Shown here: in pieces, positions 53,965 through 62,185 of the stretch | Layout of the letters: each line of letters begins with the position of its first letter | How positions within the stretch are numbered: position 1 is the first letter of the stretch | Assembly: GCF_023923205.1 (NCBI RefSeq) | Contig: NZ_CP099490.1 | Coordinates: 434,001-498,000 of the forward strand | Direction: 5' to 3' | DNA length: 64,000 nucleotides | DNA from: Ornithinimicrobium cryptoxanthini | Lineage (GTDB): Bacteria > Actinomycetota > Actinomycetes > Actinomycetales > Dermatophilaceae | Made by a program: the position numbers and the translations under genes | Notes under the pieces: generated by a model | Database searches by the model: none | The model's input: the letters and a program-made list of their open reading frames with translations, nothing else | Told to the model about the DNA's origin: nothing

Positions 53965-55842
53965 ATGGACTTCACCACCCGTCCCACCCTCACGGGCACG
54001 TTCGGCATGGTCTCCGGCACCCACTGGATCGCCGCGCAGACCTCCATGGCGATGCTCGAGCAGGGCGGCAACGCCTTCGACGCGGCCGTGGCCGGAGGTT
54101 TCGTGCTCCACCTCGTGGAGCCGCACCTCAACGGCCCCGGCGGGGACCTGACCGCCATCGTCGCGACGGCGTCCGACCCCTCGCCCACCGTCCTGTGCGG
54201 CCAGGGTCCGGCGCCCGCCGGAGCGACACCCGAGCACTTCCGGTCGCGTGGCATGGACCGCGTGCCCGGAGCCGGGCCGTTGGCCACGGCGGTGCCGGGA
54301 GCGGTGGACGCCTGGCTGTTGATGCTGCGGGACCACGGGAGCATGACGCCCGCCCAGGTTCTCGCACCGGCGCAGCACTATGCCCGGCACGGTCACCCCC
54401 TGGTCGCCCGGGTGGGCCAGACCGTGGCCCTCGTGCAGGACCTCTTTGAGTCCGACTGGACCACGTCGGCCGACCTCTGGCTCAGGGGTGGCCGTCCGCC
54501 CGCTCCGGGCGAGCTGTTCCGCAACCTCCCGTGGGCCGACACGTTGGACCGCCTGGTGGCCTCCGCCGAGGGGGCGGGCAGCCGCGAGGCCCAGGTCGAC
54601 GCGGTCCGGTCGGCCTGGTCGCACGGCTTCGTCGCCGACGCCGTCGACCGGTTCGCCCGGCGCCCGTTCCGCCACTCGGACGGCTCCGTGGCCCCGGGGG
54701 TGATCACCGGCCAGGACCTCGCCGACCTCAGCGCCACCTGGGAGCCCGCGGTGGTCCGGGAGTGGCAGGGACACACGATCGCCAAGACCGGGACCTGGGG
54801 TCAGGGCCCCGCCCTGCTGCAGATGCTGGGCATGCTCGACGCGCTGGGTGACGCACCCGACCCCGACACCGCTGAGGGCGTGCACGCCATCGTCGAGGCG
54901 TGGAAGCTGGCGATGGCCGACCGGGAGGCCTGGTTGGGGGACTCCGGTGACGAGCCGCCGCCGCTGGACGACCTGCTGGACCCGGCCTACCTGAGCCAGC
55001 GAGCCGCGCTGATCGGCGACCGGGCGAGCCTGACGGTGCGTCCGGGTGAGCCGGGCGGACGCACCCCACGGATGGCTGCGCTGGCCGGGCAGACTGAGGC
55101 GCCGGAGGGGACCGACCCGGCTCTCGGGGAGCCGACCGTCACCCGCGAGGCGCCGGTGTCGACACGCCCGATGTCGACACGCCCGGCGTCGTCCGCCCCG
55201 ATGCGCGAGGTCGATCCCACGGGGGAGGCCACGGTCACTCCGGACGGCGAGACCCGCGGCGACACGTGCCACCTGGACGTCGTCGACCGCTGGGGCAACA
55301 TGGTCTCGGCCACGCCCAGCGGTGGGTGGCTGCAGTCCTCGCCGGTGATCCCCGAGCTCGGCTTCCCGCTCGGCAGCCGCCTGCAGATGATGTGGCTGGA
55401 GCAGGGGCTGCCCTCGTCGCTGCGACCGGGCCGGCGTCCGCGCACGACGCTGACCCCGACCCTGGTGCTGCGCGACGGCATCCCGGTGCTGGCCTGCGGC
55501 TCACCCGGCGGGGACCAGCAGGACCAGTGGCAGTCGCTCTTCCTGATCCGGCACCTGGCGCACGGCGCCACGCTGCAGGAGGCGATCGACGCCCCCGCCT
55601 TCCACACCACGAGCTTCCCCGGGTCCTTCCACCCGCGCACGACCGAGCCCGGTGGGCTCGTCGCCGAGGACCGTCTCGACGCAGGAGTGCTGGCGCAGCT
55701 GCGCGATCGAGGACACGACGTGATCGAGCAGGGGCCATGGACGCTGGGGCGGATGTGCGCCGTCGGACGTGACCCCCAGGGCGGACTGCTGAGCGCCGCG
55801 GCCAACCCGCGCGGCATGCAGGGGTATGCCGTCGGTCGCTGA
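53965..55842 (+). CDS. Gamma-glutamyltranspeptidase family protein
   Basis: A 625-residue Ntn hydrolase proenzyme related to GGT/YwrD. The large-subunit start (FGMVSGTHWIAAQTSMAMLEQGG) and ERPHLNGPGGD-like loop are present as EPHLNGPGGDL. The autocleavage and catalytic Thr is Thr434 in GDTCHLDVVDRWGNMVSATPSGG (given in parts), followed by the GSPGGDQQDQW loop. No signal peptide is seen, so it is probably cytoplasmic. A disordered insert (about 395-430) precedes the cleavage site. It is last in the MarR-MFS operon. Confidence 0.9.
   Translation: MDFTTRPTLTGTFGMVSGTHWIAAQTSMAMLEQGGNAFDAAVAGGFVLHLVEPHLNGPGGDLTAIVATASDPSPTVLCGQGPAPAGATPEHFRSRGMDRVPGAGPLATAVPGAVDAWLLMLRDHGSMTPAQVLAPAQHYARHGHPLVARVGQTVALVQDLFESDWTTSADLWLRGGRPPAPGELFRNLPWADTLDRLVASAEGAGSREAQVDAVRSAWSHGFVADAVDRFARRPFRHSDGSVAPGVITGQDLADLSATWEPAVVREWQGHTIAKTGTWGQGPALLQMLGMLDALGDAPDPDTAEGVHAIVEAWKLAMADREAWLGDSGDEPPPLDDLLDPAYLSQRAALIGDRASLTVRPGEPGGRTPRMAALAGQTEAPEGTDPALGEPTVTREAPVSTRPMSTRPASSAPMREVDPTGEATVTPDGETRGDTCHLDVVDRWGNMVSATPSGGWLQSSPVIPELGFPLGSRLQMMWLEQGLPSSLRPGRRPRTTLTPTLVLRDGIPVLACGSPGGDQQDQWQSLFLIRHLAHGATLQEAIDAPAFHTTSFPGSFHPRTTEPGGLVAEDRLDAGVLAQLRDRGHDVIEQGPWTLGRMCAVGRDPQGGLLSAAANPRGMQGYAVGR
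55157..55185 (+). repeat. 15-bp tandem repeat in the GGT linker
   Basis: TGTCGACACGCCCG occurs at 55157 and 55172 with a 15-bp period, encoding STRPMSTRP in the disordered segment before the cleavage Thr. Confidence 0.7.
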
Positions 55843-55903
55843 GTCGTGACAGGTCGGGTCGTCGTGGTGCCGGGCCGCCCGGCGCGTGATCCTGCCCGAC
55901 GGA

Positions 55904-56761
55904 TCAGTCGGCCGGCAGCTCAGCCAGGAAGCCCAGCAGCTCCCGGGCAAACACCGAGTTGTCGTCCCCGGCGATCATGTGGCCGGCCTTGGCCACCGCA
56001 GCCTGGCGGGAGCCGGGGATCAGGTCCAGCAACTCCGTCGCCCCCGCATCGCTGACGACGTCTGACTCCCCACCTCGCATCACGAGGGTCGGGACCCGCA
56101 CGCGGCCCGCAGCCCGGGCCAGCCGCTCCTCGCCCTGGGCCCGGCTCGGCTCGTCCCCGAAGTTGAGGAACTCCGGGTCCCAGTGCCAGTGCCACCGGCC
56201 GTCCGCACGACGGCGCACGTTCTTCTTCAGTCCCTCGAGGTTGGCGGGCCTGGGGCGGTGCGGGTTGTAGGACGCCACCGCGTCGGCGACCTCCTCCAGC
56301 GAGGCGAACCCGTCCGGGTGCGACCGCATGAACGTCATGATCCGGTCGACACCCGCCTGCTCGAGGCGCGGCACCACGTCGACCAGCACCATGGCCCGTG
56401 CCTGCACGCGACCCTCACCCACCGCGATCATCGAGGCGAGACCGCCGAGCGATGCCCCGATCAGCACCGGCGTGACGCCCAGCGCGTCGACCAACGTGCT
56501 GACGTCACCCACGAACGCGTCCATCGAGTAGTCCCCGTCCGCGGCCCACGCCGAGTCCCCGTGCCCGCGTGCGTCCAGGGTGACCGACGTCCAGCCGTGG
56601 GTGCTCAGCACCCTGGCGGTGCTCCGCCAGGAGTGCCGGGTCTGCCCGCCGCCGTGCAGCAGCAGCGCGACACCCACCTCATCCTCGGCCGCGAACCGGT
56701 CGCCGCGGATCCGCACCCCGGCGCTGATGAACTCCAACGGTTCGGCAGCTGCTGCAGGCAC
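55904..56761 (-). CDS. Alpha/beta hydrolase
   Basis: A 285-residue alpha/beta hydrolase. The oxyanion loop is LLHGGGQTRHSW, the nucleophile elbow GASLGG, and the late acid/His are near VMRGGESDVVSD and KAGHMIAGDDN. GTG 56761 follows GAGGAGG at 5 nt; an upstream TTG (56785) has no RBS. Substrate unknown. Divergent from the MFS gene. Confidence 0.88.
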   Translation of the reverse strand: MPAAAAEPLEFISAGVRIRGDRFAAEDEVGVALLLHGGGQTRHSWRSTARVLSTHGWTSVTLDARGHGDSAWAADGDYSMDAFVGDVSTLVDALGVTPVLIGASLGGLASMIAVGEGRVQARAMVLVDVVPRLEQAGVDRIMTFMRSHPDGFASLEEVADAVASYNPHRPRPANLEGLKKNVRRRADGRWHWHWDPEFLNFGDEPSRAQGEERLARAAGRVRVPTLVMRGGESDVVSDAGATELLDLIPGSRQAAVAKAGHMIAGDDNSVFARELLGFLAELPAD

Positions 56762-56869
56762 GTGGTCCTCCTCGACGCTCGACAAAGAGAACCTGATCGG
56801 TCTCCGAGCGACAGGCTAATGAGCGCAGCGCGGGCGTGGGCCGTCGGGGCGTCATGGCAGGCTGAGCCC

Positions 56870-58228
56870 GTGACCGACGCCGCCCGCCGGGCAACCCACC
56901 CGGCCCGCTATGCCGTCGGCATGTTCGGCACCTCGATCCCGATCAACCTGATCAAGGGATCGATGATCCTGTTCTATGTCGACCTGCTCGGCCTGGACGT
57001 GCGGATCTACGGCATCGTGATGGTCGCCTACGCGATCATCGACGCGATCGACAACCCGCTGCTCGGCTTCCTGTCCGACCGCACCCGCACCCGCTGGGGC
57101 CGGCGCCGTCCGTGGCTGCTCGTCGGCGCCCCCGTGCTGGCCGTCGGCACGATCGCCCTGTTCGCGGTGCCGGACTCGCTCGACGGGGCCGGACTGGTGA
57201 TCTGGTTCGCCACCTTCGTGATCATCTGCGAGGCCAGCGACTCGATGCTCAACGCCAACTACGGCGCGCTGTTGCCCGAGCTCTTCCCACGGGAGAAAGA
57301 GAGGTCGGTGGCCAACTCGTTGCGGCAGGGCTTCCAGCTGCTGGCCCTGGTCGTCTCGCTGGCCCTGACCCCGTGGCTGACGACATCGGTGTTTGGCACG
57401 GAGCAGACTACCGGCGGTTTCACCATCACAGCCGTCCTCTACAGCGTGCTCGCCCTGGCGGTGATCCTCTATATGACCCTCGGGATCCGCGAGGACCCGC
57501 AGGTCGAGGACGAGGCGCGGCCACCGCTCCTGGGCACCATCAAGGTCATCCTGACCAACCCGAGGTTCTGGCAGATCGGGGCGGCCAGCGCCTGCTATCT
57601 CAGCGCCATGGGCCTGGTGCTCACCGGGGTCCAGCTCTATGTCCGCTACTCCCTGGGTCTGCAGGTGGCCTATGCGATGTATCTGCAGGGCGTGGTCATC
57701 CTCGCCACGGTCGGGTTCCTCGCACTGTGGACCAGGGTGGTCCGCACCAGGGGAGCACCGTTCACCTGGCGGCTGGCCTTCGTGCTTCTGGCGCTGGGCT
57801 TCATCCCGCTCTATCTGGCTCACGACCTGCTGACCGCGATCCTCGCCGGGCTCTTCCTCGGGGTCGGCTACTCCGGGATGCTCGCCAGCAACGACCTGGT
57901 CATCGCCCGGGTGCTCGACGAGGACGCTGCCGTCAACGGCGTTCGTCGGGAGGGGATCTTCCTGGCCGCCTTCGGCTTCTTCGGACGGCTCGGCGGTGCG
58001 GTCGTGGGTGGTGCGCTGGCCTCGCTCGGTCTCTTCTTCGGCTACTACAGCGGAGACGATCCCGGCACGCAGGCAGACGCAGCCTGGCGGGTCTATGTCT
58101 GCGTCTATCCGATGGGACTGGCTGCGCTCGGGGCCGTCATCGCCTTCCTCACCCCGGTGCCGGACAATGTCCGCGAGCGGGTCAGCTCGAGTGCCCCTCG
58201 GGTGTCTCCGGCTCCTGGGCGCGACTGA
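56870..58228 (+). CDS. MFS/GPH-type sugar:cation symporter-like protein
   Basis: A 453-residue, twelve-helix transporter of the MelB-like GPH family. Indicators are IYGIVMVAYAIIDAIDNPLLGFLSDRTRTRWGRRRPW (in parts), with the Asp pair and the RTRWGRRRPW loop, and LLPELFPREKERSVANSLRQ. GTG 56870 is chosen near the first helix; ATG 56819 is the alternative. The last 47 nt overlap the convergent gene. Substrate unknown. Confidence 0.85.
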   Translation: MTDAARRATHPARYAVGMFGTSIPINLIKGSMILFYVDLLGLDVRIYGIVMVAYAIIDAIDNPLLGFLSDRTRTRWGRRRPWLLVGAPVLAVGTIALFAVPDSLDGAGLVIWFATFVIICEASDSMLNANYGALLPELFPREKERSVANSLRQGFQLLALVVSLALTPWLTTSVFGTEQTTGGFTITAVLYSVLALAVILYMTLGIREDPQVEDEARPPLLGTIKVILTNPRFWQIGAASACYLSAMGLVLTGVQLYVRYSLGLQVAYAMYLQGVVILATVGFLALWTRVVRTRGAPFTWRLAFVLLALGFIPLYLAHDLLTAILAGLFLGVGYSGMLASNDLVIARVLDEDAAVNGVRREGIFLAAFGFFGRLGGAVVGGALASLGLFFGYYSGDDPGTQADAAWRVYVCVYPMGLAALGAVIAFLTPVPDNVRERVSSSAPRVSPAPGRD

Positions 58229-58730
58229 CCTCGCCGCGCACGACCTGGCCCTTCCCGGGGGCCACGGGCGAGCTCCCGGTGTGGGTGCCCGGGCCCGGCT
58301 CCTCGCGCGGGGACCAAGCGGTCGCCCCGCCGCTGGCCGACTGCCGGCGGCGTGGCTTCGGCACGCGGATCGTGACGGCGTGCTCGCGCGGCCGCACCCG
58401 GTTGGCCAGGTCGGCGCGGTCCAGGAGCTCGTCAAAAGACGCGGTGGTCGGTGGGTGCACAGCGATCGGGTCGTCACCGGAGAAGACCACCCAGTGCGCG
58501 GTGTTGGCATGGAAGACCTGCAGCACCGAGCCGTCGATCACCGTGGAGGCGTGGGCCAGCGCCTTCTTGCGCTGGTTGCCCCTGGCGACCTTGGACTGCA
58601 CGAACTTCTCGGCCGGCTCGCGCTGGTTCTTCACCTGCTCCCAGACGACCGGGCCGAACTTCTGCGCTGCCGCAGCCGCGATCGGTCCGTACTTGATGAG
58701 CTTGCCGGCTGCGCTGCCCTTGCCTGCCAT
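58182..58730 (-). CDS. Conserved hypothetical protein
   Basis: A 182-residue basic protein. The N-terminal 60 residues form an Ala/Lys-rich helix region (KLIKYGPIAAAAAQKFGPVVWEQV, in part), then a compact segment ASTVIDGSVLQVFHANTAHWVVFSGDDPIAVHPP, and a disordered Pro/Arg/Gly-rich tail. ATG 58730 follows AGGAGGTG. No family is recognised. The tail overlaps the MFS 3' end. Confidence 0.75.
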   Translation of the reverse strand: MAGKGSAAGKLIKYGPIAAAAAQKFGPVVWEQVKNQREPAEKFVQSKVARGNQRKKALAHASTVIDGSVLQVFHANTAHWVVFSGDDPIAVHPPTTASFDELLDRADLANRVRPREHAVTIRVPKPRRRQSASGGATAWSPREEPGPGTHTGSSPVAPGKGQVVRGEVSRAQEPETPEGHSS

Positions 58731-58788
58731 CGTGCACCTCCTGAAGGTCAGTTGCCTCTCCAGCCTAAGCGCGCGGCATACTCATGGC

Positions 58789-59481
58789 GTGACCAAAGGC
58801 GACCACCACGAGACCGGACGGCTCGAGTATGTCGGGGAGGGACTGAGCGAGGGTGAGCTCGCCCCCACCCCGTTCCAGCAGGTCAGCCGGTGGGTCGAGG
58901 AGGCGCGCGCCCGCCAGCGGGAGGTGGGGGACGTCCCCGAGCCGGACGCGTTGTCGGTCGCCACGGTCGACGATGACGGGCCGGACGTGCGGACCGTGCT
59001 GATGCGCTTCCTGGACCCGCGCGGTCCAGGCTTCGTGACCAACCTGACCTCGACGAAGGGGCGGCAGATCACGGCGCGCCCGCAACTCGCGGCGAGCCTG
59101 ACCTGGCCCACGATGTTCCGTGCCATTAGGTTCCGCGGCACCGCCGAGCTGCTGGGCCGCGCGGAGGTGGAGGACTACTTCAGCGCCCGGCCGTGGGGGG
59201 CGCGGATCAGCGCGTGGGCCTCGCACCAGTCACAGCCGGTGGCCGGCCGGGCCCAGCTCGAGGCGGCCTACCGGGAGTATGCCGTCCGCTTCCCGGACCG
59301 AGGGCGCCCAGATGACGTCCCGGTGCCGGAGCAGTGGGGCGGGGTCCGGCTGCGCCCGCACCGGGTGGAGCTCTGGGGTGGGCGGATCAACCGGCTGCAT
59401 GACCGGCTGGTCTTCACCCGCACGGGCGACGGCGACCTGGACGACGCCTCGTCGTGGTCACTCAGCCGACTGCAGCCGTGA
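58789..59481 (+). CDS. pdxH: Pyridoxamine/pyridoxine 5'-phosphate oxidase PdxH
   Basis: A 230-residue FMN enzyme that makes pyridoxal 5'-phosphate. It has LSVATVDDDGPDVRTVLMRFLD, FVTNLTSTKGRQ, SRPWGARISAWASHQSQP-like sequence, and the C-terminal VELWGGRINRLHDRLVFTR (in parts). GTG 58789 has no RBS; a CATACT box 7 nt upstream suggests a leaderless transcript. HemL in this window is a PLP enzyme. Confidence 0.92.
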   Translation: MTKGDHHETGRLEYVGEGLSEGELAPTPFQQVSRWVEEARARQREVGDVPEPDALSVATVDDDGPDVRTVLMRFLDPRGPGFVTNLTSTKGRQITARPQLAASLTWPTMFRAIRFRGTAELLGRAEVEDYFSARPWGARISAWASHQSQPVAGRAQLEAAYREYAVRFPDRGRPDDVPVPEQWGGVRLRPHRVELWGGRINRLHDRLVFTRTGDGDLDDASSWSLSRLQP

Positions 59482-59514
59482 GCTGAGCAGCCCCCGGGCC
59501 CCACGGCATACGCG

Positions 59515-60219
59515 TCAGTGGTCGGCGTCCTCGCCTGACTCCTCGAGGGTCTGTGCATCACGGGCGTGCAGCATGTCGGTCATCAGCGCGATCTCGGCCT
59601 CCTGGCCGTTGACCATGGCTGCGGACAGCCGTTGGACCTCATCCTCCACGCCGGCATCGAGCGCGGCCTGGGCCATGTCGATGCCAGCGATGTGGTGTGT
59701 GGTCATCAGCTGCAGATAGAGGATGTCTGCCGCCTCGCCCTCCAGCGAGCGCAGCTCCTCCATCTGGGCCGGGGTCGCCATGCCGGGCATCATGGCCCCC
59801 GTCGCGTGGTGCTCGGCCATGGAGTGGTCGTCATAGCCCTCGACGTCAGCCATCCAGGCCATGCGCTCGCCGCTCGCGGCCATCGGCAGGTCCCAGGTGC
59901 GGATCCAGCCCTCCATCTGGCCCATCTGGTTGCCCTGGGTGGACGCGATGTCCGTGGCCAGGGTGCGGATGTCCTGGTCGTCGGTGGTGTGGATCACCTG
60001 CAGCGACATCTCGACCGCCTGGGCGTGGTGCTCGGTCATGTCGCGGGCGAAGCCCGCCTCGACGCTGTCGTCCCCCGGGGTGGAGTCGGCAAAGACGAGC
60101 CACCCCAGGAGCGTGCCCACGAGCAGGGCCAGGATCGCGGTGCCCGCGATGAGCGTGACGCTGCGGGTGGCCTCACCGCTGGTGTCGCTGGGTGTGGTGT
60201 CGGTGGGGCGGCTTGTCAC
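59515..60219 (-). CDS. DUF305 membrane-anchored protein
   Basis: A 234-residue protein with one N-terminal TM helix (TLIAGTAILALLVGTLLGWL) and an extracytoplasmic His/Met-rich helical domain: FARDMTEHHAQAVEM, EHHATGAMMPGM and MTTHHIAGIDMA. DUF305 members resemble ferritin-like or copper-linked proteins; metal binding is inferred from the His/Met pattern. GTG 60219 lies one base after the stop of the DUF3105 gene, so they form a pair. Confidence 0.9.
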   Translation of the reverse strand: MTSRPTDTTPSDTSGEATRSVTLIAGTAILALLVGTLLGWLVFADSTPGDDSVEAGFARDMTEHHAQAVEMSLQVIHTTDDQDIRTLATDIASTQGNQMGQMEGWIRTWDLPMAASGERMAWMADVEGYDDHSMAEHHATGAMMPGMATPAQMEELRSLEGEAADILYLQLMTTHHIAGIDMAQAALDAGVEDEVQRLSAAMVNGQEAEIALMTDMLHARDAQTLEESGEDADH

Positions 60220-60220
60220 G

Positions 60221-60919
60221 TCAGCCCCCGACCAGGTCGACGCTGGTGCCGCCGGTGCAGACGGCACCCGGCTCCGGCGTCTGCGGGCCCTGCCGCCAGT
60301 CGCGGATGAACTGCACGAGCCGCGTGTCGTCACCGGACTCCACGCCCAGCTGACGGCCCCATGCCGTCGCCATGACGGGGTGCTCCTGACCTTCGTTCGG
60401 GGACAGGATCACGAAGGGCTGCGAAGCCAGGTCACGCAGCTCGGACAGGTCGCCCTCGGAGACGCCCGGCTGGTAGGTCAGCCAGATGGCACCGTGCTCC
60501 AACGAGTGGACGGCGTGGTGGTTGGGCACCGGCTCCTCATAGATGCCGCAGTTGAGCCAGGCCTTGTTGTGGTCGCCGCCGACGGGGGGATTCTGCTGGT
60601 ACTCCACCCTGGTCTCGACGTGGTTGCGACCCAGGTCGTCGGATGGGTCGTCCAGCTCGTCATAGGTCACGACCGCGCCCATGCCCGGGCGGTTGTTGTT
60701 CTGGTCGATGACCGCCCAAGTGACCATGCCGACGATGAGCACGAGCACGAGGCCGAGCCCGATCCAGATCGCCGAGAGGCTGCGGCGTTCGCTCGACTTG
60801 GCCTGCTTCTGGATCTGGGCTACCCGGGCCTGCCGGTCGTTGGCGTTGCCCTTGTTGCCCTGGGCCTTCTTGCCGCGCTGGGACGTGTTCTTGGGTTTGG
60901 TCTGGTCAGGCCGGGCCAT
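60221..60919 (-). CDS. DUF3105 membrane protein
   Basis: A 232-residue protein: a Lys/Gln/Asn-rich cytoplasmic tail (about 1-50), one TM helix (IWIGLGLVLVLIVGMVTWAV) and an extracytoplasmic domain with PPVGGDHNKAWLNCG, PNHHAVHSLEHGAIWLTYQP and a C-terminal Cys (AVCTGG) that could pair with the first. ATG 60919 follows AGGAGA. Genes for DUF3105 and DUF305 proteins are often adjacent in Actinobacteria; the role is not established. Confidence 0.9.
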   Translation of the reverse strand: MARPDQTKPKNTSQRGKKAQGNKGNANDRQARVAQIQKQAKSSERRSLSAIWIGLGLVLVLIVGMVTWAVIDQNNNRPGMGAVVTYDELDDPSDDLGRNHVETRVEYQQNPPVGGDHNKAWLNCGIYEEPVPNHHAVHSLEHGAIWLTYQPGVSEGDLSELRDLASQPFVILSPNEGQEHPVMATAWGRQLGVESGDDTRLVQFIRDWRQGPQTPEPGAVCTGGTSVDLVGG

Positions 60920-60995
60920 GGTTCTCCTGGGAAGTCGTCGAGTTCCCGACCCATGGTAGGTGCTGGACCCTGGGAAGACGCTGGGCGAGCCGGGA

Positions 60996-61007
60996 TGAGG
61001 CGCCTCA
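60996..61007. promoter_or_regulatory. Palindrome TGAGGCGCCTCA before the DtxR gene
   Basis: A perfect 12-bp palindrome lies 1 nt before a TAGGAT -10-like box (61009) and 41 nt before the DtxR start. It does not match the IdeR/DtxR iron box. It may be a regulatory site or chance in GC-rich DNA. Confidence 0.35.
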
Positions 61008-61048
61008 GTAGGATCAGGTGAGACCTTGAGCCGCGACGGAGGCCCCCC

Positions 61049-61744
61049 ATGAGCGATCTGATCGACACCACCGAGATGTATCTGAAGTCCATCCTCGAGC
61101 TGGAGGAGGACGGGGTGGTGGCCCTGCGGGCCCGCATCGCCGAGCGGCTGGACCACTCCGGCCCGACCGTCTCGCAGACGGTGGCCCGGATGGAGCGCGA
61201 CGGGCTCGTAGTCCTGCACGACGACCGGACCCTGGAGTTCACCGCGCATGGTCGGCGCACGGCGGTGCGTGTCATGCGCAAGCACCGCCTGGCCGAGCGG
61301 CTCCTGGTGGACGTGATCGGCCTTGACCTGCCGCACGTCCATGAGGAGGCTTGCCGCTGGGAGCACGTCATGAGTGACCAGGTCGAGCAGCGCATCCTGG
61401 CGATCATCGACGACCCCCGCGTCTCGCCATACGGCAACCCGATCCCGGGCCTGGCCGAGCTGGACCCGTCGTTCGGCACCACCGGTCGAGCAGCCGGTGA
61501 GCACATGGTCGACGCCCTGGTGGGTGCCCAGGAGCTGGAGCTGGTGGTGGTCCGCATCGGGGAGCCGGCTCAGGTGGAGCCTGAGGTGCTCGCGCTGCTG
61601 GGTGAGGCGGGCGTGGCACCCGGACAGACCGTCTCGGCCCGGGTCGAGGGGGAGCGGGTCGTGGTCGTCGGGGCCGGGGAGGGTGACGCAGCGGTCTCCC
61701 TGCCTCGCGCGGTGGCCGCTCACATCTTCGTCGAGACGGTCTAG
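61049..61744 (+). CDS. DtxR/MntR-type metal-dependent regulator
   Basis: A 231-residue metalloregulator. HTH: VVALRARIAERLDHSGPTVSQTVARMERDGLV (in part); metal and dimer region: MRKHRLAERLLVDVIGLDLPHVHEEACRWEHVMSD; C-terminal FeoA/SH3-like domain (VAPGQTVSARVEGERVVVVG). It resembles IdeR/DtxR in length and layout. ATG 61049 is preceded by a weak GGAGG. It is divergent from the DUF3105/DUF305 pair. Confidence 0.92.
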   Translation: MSDLIDTTEMYLKSILELEEDGVVALRARIAERLDHSGPTVSQTVARMERDGLVVLHDDRTLEFTAHGRRTAVRVMRKHRLAERLLVDVIGLDLPHVHEEACRWEHVMSDQVEQRILAIIDDPRVSPYGNPIPGLAELDPSFGTTGRAAGEHMVDALVGAQELELVVVRIGEPAQVEPEVLALLGEAGVAPGQTVSARVEGERVVVVGAGEGDAAVSLPRAVAAHIFVETV

Positions 61745-61819
61745 CAGCCGGGCTCGAATCCGGCCCTCCGAGTGCCTGTTGATAGACGTGCCGGGACCCG
61801 CCGAGGTTGCACAGCGACG

Positions 61820-61839
61820 CTTGTGAAGTCCCTCACAAG
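61820..61839. promoter_or_regulatory. CRP-type site upstream of the NlpC/P60 gene
   Basis: TGTGA-N6-TCACA is perfect, with one extra complementary pair layer on each side (CTT/AAG), giving 7-bp arms. It lies about 100 nt before the -35 box. In Streptomyces and Mycobacterium, Crp activates cell-wall hydrolase (rpf) genes through such sites. Confidence 0.65.
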
Positions 61840-61937
61840 AACCCTGGGAGTCTGGCAAAGCCCGCTGGCGTTGCCGCAGGTCATCGGCGATTGGCCTCCG
61901 TCGGCCGACCGAGGTTGTCCACAGGCTCTTTACCAAA

Positions 61938-61967
61938 TTGTGACAATTGCTAGATCCTGTGTGTACT
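61938..61967 (+). promoter_or_regulatory. Promoter of the riboswitch-NlpC/P60 transcript
   Basis: TTGTGA (61938) and TGTACT (61962) are separated by 18 nt, giving a start near 61974, just before the structured leader. AATTGT-G-ACAATT (61936-61948) is a 13-bp palindrome over the -35 box. Confidence 0.6.
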
Positions 61968-61974
61968 GTTTACC

Positions 61975-62168
61975 TCGCTGCCTCTCCCCGGAGGCGCTCC
62001 TGCCGCAGAAGCTGAGTCCTGTCACTGCGGTTGGGATCTCAGAGAACTACCGCTGGCAGGAGCGGGGGACCCAACACTGGGGCTTCACCGCCCCTTGGGG
62101 CTAAGAGATGCTGGCTCGCCAGCGCCTCCGGGCAACTCCAGCCCGAGCCCGACAGCTCACCCCGTAGG
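61975..62168 (+). ncRNA. ydaO-yuaA-type cyclic di-AMP riboswitch
   Basis: The leader of the NlpC/P60 gene carries hallmark ydaO segments: GAGCGGGGGACCCAAC followed by TGGGGCTTCACCGCC, and the 3' conserved CCCGACAGCTCACCCCGTAG. Strong helices are present: 61988-61998 pairs with 62121-62131 (11 bp), and 61995-62004 pairs with 62055-62064 (10 bp); the two share bases and exclude each other. c-di-AMP normally turns such genes off. DisA is encoded at 11.0-12.1 kb. Limits are approximate. Confidence 0.9.
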
Positions 62169-62185
62169 CCATGGAGAGGTACACC

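Noticed and set aside
61745..61775. tRNA-like T-arm: GCCGG, loop with CTCGAAT, CCGGC
   Set aside because: No acceptor, D-arm or anticodon arm can be built around it; it is more likely a short hairpin after the DtxR gene.
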